Origin: an uncultured Lachnospiraceae bacterium
GTDB taxonomy: Bacteria > Bacillota > Clostridia > Lachnospirales > Lachnospiraceae
Direction of reading: 5' to 3'
DNA: 64,000 nt
NCBI GenBank assembly: GCA_910584785.1
Contig: CAJUDX010000004.1
Coordinates: 1-64,000, forward strand
Shown here: in pieces, positions 58,204 through 64,000 of the stretch
Layout: every line of letters starts with the position of its first letter
Position numbering within the stretch: the stretch's first letter is position 1
Translations under genes and position numbers: made by a program
The notes under the pieces: generated by a model
What the model saw: only the letters and a program-made list of their open reading frames with translations
Told to the model about the DNA's origin: nothing
Database searches by the model: none

Positions 58204-60973
58204 GTGCTGCCCCTGGTTTGCGGTTTACCTCCGTTTTGGGCGGCTGCGGGACGGTTGGAGTGTAGCCCGGCCCCAAGCGGTTGTCGGAGGGCTGTTTAGG
58301 TCCGCTGGGGCGGCTGTCCTCGTTATTTTCTTCATCGTCAGAACCATTTTCCCCATCTTCATTATCTTCTTCGTCCTCGTCAATTATGGTAGAAATACTG
58401 TTGTGCACCGTGCAAATTCCGGGGATGCCAAAGACGGAATCGTCGGTTTCTCCTGTTTCGTCCTGCGGCAGGGCAAGACAGACCTCTGTCCGTTTATCAG
58501 GGCAAAATTCGTTCGGGCGCTGCCCGGAGGCAGAGCATACTGTGACGACGACGTGCTTATCACAGACTTCCATGGGGACAGTCCCTTTGGCAAAGTATTC
58601 GGTATAGGTCGCATTGCCCCGCGGATCATGATCACACACGCCGTTTACAGCAAGTTTTCCTGATTTTCGGCAAATTACGGAGGTTTCTATGCTTTCCGGG
58701 ATGGCAAAGCCTGGATCAGGAAGGTTTTCATGAACACGAGTCATGATATTTTTCCAGATGGTTTTGTGGAACGAGGTTCCCCCATTATAGGAACTTCCGC
58801 CGCGAAGCTTCTGGTTATTATCGCAGCCGCCCCACACGCCTGCGGTGTAGTAGGGGGTGTAGCCGACAAACCAGATATCATTGTAGGCGGTGGTGGTGCC
58901 GCTTTTTCCTGCACAGGACATATTGGGAAGGGCGGCGCTGGTACTGGTGGAGTTGACATTGACACCGGAGCGGGAGAACTTTCGGTTGCTCTGCATGGAA
59001 GCTGCCATGGCATCGGTGAGTAAAAAGGCGGTGGAATCCTTTAATACCCGCCGGCTTTCGGTTTCTGCCTGGATTAACACCTTGCCGTTGTGGTCCAGGA
59101 TCTTGGTGAAAAACTTGGGCTTAATGTAGTTCCCGCCGTTTGCTATGGTTGCAAAAGCGGTGGTCAAGTCCAGATTAGTTACGCCAAGGTTTAAGCCGCC
59201 CAGGGAGGTCGCCGGATTCAGGTCTTTATTGCTTAATGTGGTAATTCCCAGGTTTTGGGCATATTCCACGCCGAGTTGCGGCGAGCCGGTTTCCATCATG
59301 CAGCGGACGGCGACAATATTCATGGAATAGATAATACCGTCCCGGATACTGGAATAACCAAGGTAGCTTTCCCCGTACCAGTTGCGGAAAGTTTTATTTC
59401 TTATTGTATAAGGCGTGTCGTAATAGACCGTGCCCAGGGTAGCGCCGCAGGCGTCAAGGGCGGGGGCAAAGGCGCTGACTACCTTAAAGGTTGAACCTGG
59501 CTGGCGGGGGGTATTGGTGGCGCGGTTTAGGGTCCGGTTAGCTGTCTTTTTTCCCCGCCCGCCGCAGATAGCTTTTACCTCGCCGGTCGTTTGATCCATA
59601 ATCACAAAAGAGGTCTGCGGCTGAAGCGTTGTGTGGCTGCGCTCCGCTAGGATGGTATCGGTTTCCGTCAGACAATAGACCTTAAAGCGCTCGATATCCG
59701 CCATTGCCTCCTCTTCGGAGAGGTAGAGGCCGTCAAAATTATCGTGAAGCTCATTTTTGTGGTAGGCTTCCAGATCTTTCTCAGAAAAATGTTCGGTATT
59801 GCCATCGGCATGGGTCACGGAAAGGCGGTATTCCAGGGAGTACTTTGCTGTATCGTAGTTATCCGGGTTATTAACCTCCTCATCCACAATCGCCTGAATA
59901 TCCGGGTCCTGCGTGGTGGTGATGGAAAGGCCGCCGCTGTAAAGAAGGTTGCTGGCCTGGGTTTCCGTGTAGCCTAACTGGTTCATCAGGGCTTCAATTA
60001 CCTGTTCGATCAGCTCATCTGTAAAATAACTATAAGGGGAGGAGGCCGTCTCCCGCGTGATTAAATCCACGTTTTGGATGCGGGAATAGACATCATCCGC
60101 CAGGGCTTCTTCCTGCTGGGCCTTGGTGATAAGATCCTGATCCACCATGTACTGAAGAATGATTTTGCGCTTATCAGCATTATTTTCCGGGTTGGAAATA
60201 GGGTTTAAATGCGCCGGGTTTTGCGTAATTCCGGCAATTACCGTACATTCCGACAGGGTGAGTTCGGAAACTTCTTTGTTAAAGTAGCGGCGGGCAGCAA
60301 CCTTTACGCCTAAGGTGTTATTGCCCAGGTTAATGGTATTTAAGTAGTCAGTGATAATTCTTTTTTTTGCCTCTTTTTCACTTCCGGTCATAGCTGTCAG
60401 CGTTTTTTCCAGGGAAAGGGCCAGGTACTGTTCCTGAATTTTCCGTTCCAGGCGGGCGCCGTTGCTGGTTTCCCGTCCGCCTTCAAAGACATTATTTTTA
60501 ATCAGCTGCTGGGTTAATGTGGAACCTCCGCCCGCGTAATCGTGGGTTAAAACGCCGACAACTGCCCGCATAATGGATTTTGGATCAATGCCCTTATGAC
60601 TCCAGAACCGGGCATCCTCGATAGCGATAAAGGCGTTAATCAGATCATCTGGCAATTCCTCAAAAGTAGCCGCTTCGCGGTTGGCGCCGGACATGACCAG
60701 AGTATCTGTCTGGTTGCCCCTGCTGTCATAGACCTTGGTGGCGAAGCCGCTGGGACCGAAGCTTAAGGGGTCTACATCGGGTGCATTGTCAATAATCCCC
60801 TTAATCATGCCCACGCCGATAGAAGCACCGATTAGGACGGTGAATAAGAGGATGATGAAAATAAATTTAAAAATAGTTAAAAACAGCCGGCTGGCATACT
60901 TTGGCTTCCTTGAGTAGGAAGATTTAATTTTCTGCGTTGTGGCTGAATTTCCGTAATGATAGGAATGATTCAT
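58199..60973 (-). CDS. Class A penicillin-binding protein 1A
   Basis: A 924-aa bifunctional peptidoglycan synthase. A cytoplasmic basic tail and one membrane helix (residues ~30-60) lead to a GT51 transglycosylase domain with Glu119 in AIEDARFWSHKGID and GGGSTLTQQLIKN. The transpeptidase domain has the SxxK serine in QPGSTFKVVSAF (~493), SMN in IIYSMNIVAV, and KSGTT. The C-terminus ends in a very acidic, Asn/Asp-rich then Pro-rich tail. It builds and cross-links the cell wall. It is convergent with the cdd-add operon and divergent from the YigZ gene. Confidence 0.94.
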   Translation of the reverse strand: MNHSYHYGNSATTQKIKSSYSRKPKYASRLFLTIFKFIFIILLFTVLIGASIGVGMIKGIIDNAPDVDPLSFGPSGFATKVYDSRGNQTDTLVMSGANREAATFEELPDDLINAFIAIEDARFWSHKGIDPKSIMRAVVGVLTHDYAGGGSTLTQQLIKNNVFEGGRETSNGARLERKIQEQYLALSLEKTLTAMTGSEKEAKKRIITDYLNTINLGNNTLGVKVAARRYFNKEVSELTLSECTVIAGITQNPAHLNPISNPENNADKRKIILQYMVDQDLITKAQQEEALADDVYSRIQNVDLITRETASSPYSYFTDELIEQVIEALMNQLGYTETQASNLLYSGGLSITTTQDPDIQAIVDEEVNNPDNYDTAKYSLEYRLSVTHADGNTEHFSEKDLEAYHKNELHDNFDGLYLSEEEAMADIERFKVYCLTETDTILAERSHTTLQPQTSFVIMDQTTGEVKAICGGRGKKTANRTLNRATNTPRQPGSTFKVVSAFAPALDACGATLGTVYYDTPYTIRNKTFRNWYGESYLGYSSIRDGIIYSMNIVAVRCMMETGSPQLGVEYAQNLGITTLSNKDLNPATSLGGLNLGVTNLDLTTAFATIANGGNYIKPKFFTKILDHNGKVLIQAETESRRVLKDSTAFLLTDAMAASMQSNRKFSRSGVNVNSTSTSAALPNMSCAGKSGTTTAYNDIWFVGYTPYYTAGVWGGCDNNQKLRGGSSYNGGTSFHKTIWKNIMTRVHENLPDPGFAIPESIETSVICRKSGKLAVNGVCDHDPRGNATYTEYFAKGTVPMEVCDKHVVVTVCSASGQRPNEFCPDKRTEVCLALPQDETGETDDSVFGIPGICTVHNSISTIIDEDEEDNEDGENGSDDEENNEDSRPSGPKQPSDNRLGPGYTPTVPQPPKTEVNRKPGAAR

Positions 60974-61224
60974 AAAAGCCTCCGGTACTTAGGTTATATC
61001 AGTGCTGCGATTGCGTTTGCCGATGGTTGATTTATGTTTGACAAGCCGGCAAAGTGAATGCTATTTATTTCTTTATGTGGTAGTATACCAAAATTTCGCA
61101 GTTAATTCAATTCATTCTAAAATTTGTAAGATTATCGTTGGAGGATTTACATTTTTTTAAGGATTTGTTAGACTGGGGAGAGGAAAGGTGCAGGAATAAA
61201 AAAGCAGAAGAAGGGGGAATCTTA

Positions 61225-61875
61225 ATGACAGAAGGCTATCGTATTTGCTATCAGGGGGGAGAGGGAGAGATTGTTGAGAAGAAGTCGAGGTTTATTGCGA
61301 CTGTCCGCCCGGTAAAGACGGAAGAGGAAGCGATGAAGTTTGTGGAGGAGATGCGCAGGAAATATTGGGATGCGCGGCATAACTGTTACGCTTATGTGTG
61401 CGGGGAAAAGAACGAGCAGATGAAATGCAGTGATGACGGGGAGCCCAGCCAGACCGCAGGAAGGCCGATGCTGGATGTGCTTTTGGGAGAAAATCTTCAC
61501 AATGTCTGTGTGGTTGTGACAAGGTATTTTGGCGGTACGCTGTTAGGAACCGGGGGGCTGGTCAGGGCCTATTCCCAGGCGGTAAAGGAAGGCCTTTTCA
61601 ACTGCCGTTTGATGGAACTGCATCTGGGAAGAAAGCTTATGTTAAAGACCGAGTATACAGCAGTGGGAAAAATCCAGTATTTGGCAGGGCAAATGGGAGT
61701 GACCATACTGGAGACGCAGTATTCGGACAAAGTAATGTTTATTTTGCTGGTGCCAGATGAGCAGGCGGGAGCGGTCAAAAATAAACTGACAGAGGCAACG
61801 AACGGAAAGGCGCTGATGGAATGTTCTGATCCATTTTATTTTGGAGAGGACGGAAAGGATAAGGTTATCTTTTAA
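61225..61875 (+). CDS. YigZ/IMPACT-family protein
   Basis: A 216-aa protein with the UPF0029/IMPACT N-terminal domain (EKKSRFIATVRPVKTEEEAM, ARHNCYAYVCGE, SDDGEPSQTAGRPML, VVVTRYFGGTLLGTGGLVRA). A C-terminal ferredoxin-like DUF1949-type domain follows. The biochemical role in bacteria is unsettled, with links to translation. ATG 61225 follows AAGGGGGAATC; the longer in-frame start at 61138 would add residues not typical of the family. It precedes typA with an intervening promoter. Confidence 0.88.
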   Translation: MTEGYRICYQGGEGEIVEKKSRFIATVRPVKTEEEAMKFVEEMRRKYWDARHNCYAYVCGEKNEQMKCSDDGEPSQTAGRPMLDVLLGENLHNVCVVVTRYFGGTLLGTGGLVRAYSQAVKEGLFNCRLMELHLGRKLMLKTEYTAVGKIQYLAGQMGVTILETQYSDKVMFILLVPDEQAGAVKNKLTEATNGKALMECSDPFYFGEDGKDKVIF

Positions 61876-61882
61876 GTTTTCC

Positions 61883-61911
61883 TTGAAATCCGCTTTTTCT
61901 GGTGCTATACT
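61883..61911 (+). promoter_or_regulatory. Promoter of typA
   Basis: TTGAAA, a 17-nt spacer, then TATACT, 124 nt before the start codon. Confidence 0.7.
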
Positions 61912-62034
61912 GTAGGACGTGCCTGTGCAGCGGATAGAGAAAAATAACGTTTTAGTGTTGCATCAGGATAAGAGAGCAAAAAGAAAAACGCGAAATACAG
62001 AAAAATTTGGAAATGGAAAGAAGAGTCGGCACGT

Positions 62035-63867
62035 ATGAGAATGAAAAGAGAAGATATAAGAAATATTGCCATTATTGCCCACGTTGATCATGGGAAAACA
62101 ACGCTGGTGGATGAGCTGTTAAAGCAGAGCGGTGTGTTCAGGGCCAACCAGGAGGTGGTTGAGCGGGTAATGGATTCCAATGATATCGAGCGGGAGCGGG
62201 GAATTACCATCCTGGCAAAAAATACAGCAGTCGTCTATAAGGGAACGAAGATTAATATTGTGGACACACCTGGACACGCGGATTTTGGCGGCGAAGTTGA
62301 ACGGGTGTTAAAGATGGTGGATGGTGTGGTTCTGGTGGTGGATGCCTATGAAGGGGCGATGCCTCAGACGCGCTTTGTGCTGCAGAAGGCGTTGGAGATG
62401 GATCTTCCGGTGATCTGCTGTATTAATAAAATTGACCGCCCGGAGGCAAGGCCAGACGAGGTGGTGGACGAGGTTTTAGAGCTTTTGATGGACTTGGATG
62501 CTTCGGATGAACAGCTGGACTGCCCCTTTGTCTATGCCTCGGCAAAGGCAGGATTTGCCAAAAAGGAATTAGGTGATCCTGAGGAAAACATGGTTCCGCT
62601 GTTTGAAACGATTGTGGACTATATTCCTGCGCCCCAGGGCGACCCAGATGCGGCAGCCCAGGTTTTAATCAGCACCATTGATTATAATGAATATGTGGGT
62701 CGTATCGGTATCGGAAAAGTGGAATCTGGGCTGCTTAAGGTGAACCAGGAGTGTGTTCTGGTCAATCACCACGACCCGGATAAACATAAGAAGATTAAGA
62801 TTGGAAAGCTTTACGAGTTTGATGGATTGAAGCGGGCGGAGGTTGTGGAAGCAAAGATTGGTTCGATTGTGGCGATTTCAGGGATTCCTGAAATTCATAT
62901 TGGAGATACCATCTGTTCTGCGGATAATCCTGAACCGATTCCCTTTCAGAAGATTTCCGAGCCTACGATTTCAATGTATTTTATGGTCAATGACAGTCCT
63001 CTTGCCGGGCAGGAGGGCAAGTATATTACCTCCCGCCACATCCGTGACCGGCTGTTTCGGGAGTTAAACACGGATGTCAGCCTCAGGGTGGAAGAGACCG
63101 AGTCAGCGGACTGCTTTAAGGTGTCCGGGCGGGGCGAACTGCACCTGTCTGTCTTAATTGAGAATATGCGTCGTGAGGGCTTTGAATTTGCTGTCAGTAA
63201 GGCAGAGGTTATTTATAAATACAATGAGCGCAACCAGAAGCAGGAGCCGATGGAAATTGCCTATGTGGATGTGCCGGAGGAGTTTAGCGGTTCCGTTATC
63301 CAGAAGCTGACTGCAAGAAAGGGTGAACTGATGGGCATGTCCCCTATTGCCAGGGGTTATACCCGCCTGGAGTTTAACATCCCGTCCCGCGGTCTTATCG
63401 GCTACCGCGGCGAGTTTATGACAGATACTAAGGGAAACGGGATTTTAAATACAATATTTGACGGTTATGGGCCATATAAGGGGGATTTGTCTTACCGGCC
63501 TACGGGTTCACTGATTGCCTATGAATCAGGCGAGTCGATTACGTATGGATTATTTAACGCACAGGAGAGAGGCAGTTTGTTTATCGGACCGGGGGTTAAA
63601 GTGTATGCCGGCATGGTGATTGGTCAGAATCCCAAGGCGGAGGATATCGAGGTTAATGTCTGCAAGACAAAGAAATTAACGAATACCCGTTCTTCCAGTG
63701 CGGATGAAGCACTGCGCTTGGTTCCGCCCAGGGTAATGAGCTTAGAGCAATGCCTGGAATTTATCGATACGGATGAATTGCTGGAAATTACACCAAAATC
63801 GCTGAGGATTCGCAAGAAAATTTTGGACCCGACATTGAGGAAAAGAGCTTCGTTTAAAAATAAATAG
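62035..63867 (+). CDS. typA: Ribosome-associated GTPase TypA/BipA
   Basis: A 610-aa translational GTPase of the EF-G/LepA group that aids ribosome assembly and stress adaptation. The G domain has AHVDHGKTTLVDELL (G1, ~residue 15), ERGITILAKNTAV (G2), DTPGHADFGGEVERV (G3) and CINKIDRP (G4). Later domains include GRGELHLSVLIENMRREGFE and a C-terminal region with NTRSSSADEALRLVPP, which is specific to TypA. Length is normal. ATG 62035 or 62041 may be used. No clear terminator is seen before the window ends. Confidence 0.96.
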   Translation: MRMKREDIRNIAIIAHVDHGKTTLVDELLKQSGVFRANQEVVERVMDSNDIERERGITILAKNTAVVYKGTKINIVDTPGHADFGGEVERVLKMVDGVVLVVDAYEGAMPQTRFVLQKALEMDLPVICCINKIDRPEARPDEVVDEVLELLMDLDASDEQLDCPFVYASAKAGFAKKELGDPEENMVPLFETIVDYIPAPQGDPDAAAQVLISTIDYNEYVGRIGIGKVESGLLKVNQECVLVNHHDPDKHKKIKIGKLYEFDGLKRAEVVEAKIGSIVAISGIPEIHIGDTICSADNPEPIPFQKISEPTISMYFMVNDSPLAGQEGKYITSRHIRDRLFRELNTDVSLRVEETESADCFKVSGRGELHLSVLIENMRREGFEFAVSKAEVIYKYNERNQKQEPMEIAYVDVPEEFSGSVIQKLTARKGELMGMSPIARGYTRLEFNIPSRGLIGYRGEFMTDTKGNGILNTIFDGYGPYKGDLSYRPTGSLIAYESGESITYGLFNAQERGSLFIGPGVKVYAGMVIGQNPKAEDIEVNVCKTKKLTNTRSSSADEALRLVPPRVMSLEQCLEFIDTDELLEITPKSLRIRKKILDPTLRKRASFKNK

Positions 63868-64000
63868 GAGGGGCTATCGTTTGCAACATTAGTTCCCAAT
63901 AAAAAATTTGTCGAAATTTTTCGTCGTTTTCCTCTTTCTTTTCTTCATATTTTGGTGTATTCTTTCATAAGATCGTTATGTGCAGCAAAAGAAAAGCTGC

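Noticed and set aside
58148..58663. 171-codon + strand frame at the PBP end
   Set aside because: It is opposite the well-supported PBP coding sequence and begins inside a tandem repeat.
63868..64000. Terminator or gene start after typA
   Set aside because: The sequence is AT-rich with only a weak GCAGC/GCTGC pair at the very end; too little sequence to judge.

Overview
The window reads as chromosomal DNA of a gut-type Lachnospiraceae-like clostridium (phylum Bacillota). This placement is inferred from the ylxM-ffh-rpsP-khpA-rimM-trmD order, a single-chain pyruvate:ferredoxin oxidoreductase, a Cys/Gly-rich HCB-type small protein, strong AGGAGG ribosome binding sites and TTGACA/TATAAT promoters. 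No rRNA, tRNA, CRISPR array, insertion sequence or prophage was recognised.

Bases 1-18600 are a surface polysaccharide (capsule/EPS) locus on the + strand. It opens with a LoaP-type antiterminator. Next come a UDP-GlcNAc 4,6-dehydratase and a DegT-family aminotransferase (a bacillosamine-type route), then a phosphoglycosyl transferase fused to a GT2 glycosyltransferase. A UDP-HexNAc dehydrogenase/epimerase pair (UDP-GalNAcA type) follows, then a beta-propeller/GT2 fusion, three more GT2 enzymes, Wzy, Wzx, a GT4, a GT14 and a hexapeptide acetyltransferase. The locus looks more AT-rich than its surroundings. It holds four runs of 7-8 G inside coding sequence. One 8-G run puts the GT4 gene out of frame, and losing one G restores it, which suggests a phase-variable glycan.

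Bases 18900-28950: an orphan AAA-ATPase/PD-(D/E)XK protein; the SRP and ribosome/tRNA-maturation block (ylxM, ffh, rpsP, khpA, rimM, trmD); then a heterodimeric ABC multidrug exporter. The exporter lies behind a promoter, a short leader ORF and two tandem terminators, the layout of a ribosome-mediated attenuator.

Bases 29000-44600: an iron-type ABC importer (lipoprotein, fused permease, ATPase); an AraC regulator with a xylulokinase-type kinase and a fucose/arabinose-isomerase-like protein; a beta-hydroxyacid dehydrogenase; ClpS and ClpA; two minus-strand proteins of unknown function; a 45-aa ORF; the Cys-rich HCB protein; and a MATE exporter.

Bases 44600-64000: a long, repeat-rich, hairpin-rich stretch before a VanW-domain membrane protein; PFOR; a GntR/ABC operon with a palindromic operator on its promoter; a serpin lipoprotein; cytidine and adenosine deaminases; a class A penicillin-binding protein on the minus strand; a YigZ-family protein; and the ribosome-associated GTPase TypA/BipA. 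A diverged ~118-bp repeat occurs at 37470 and 44923.
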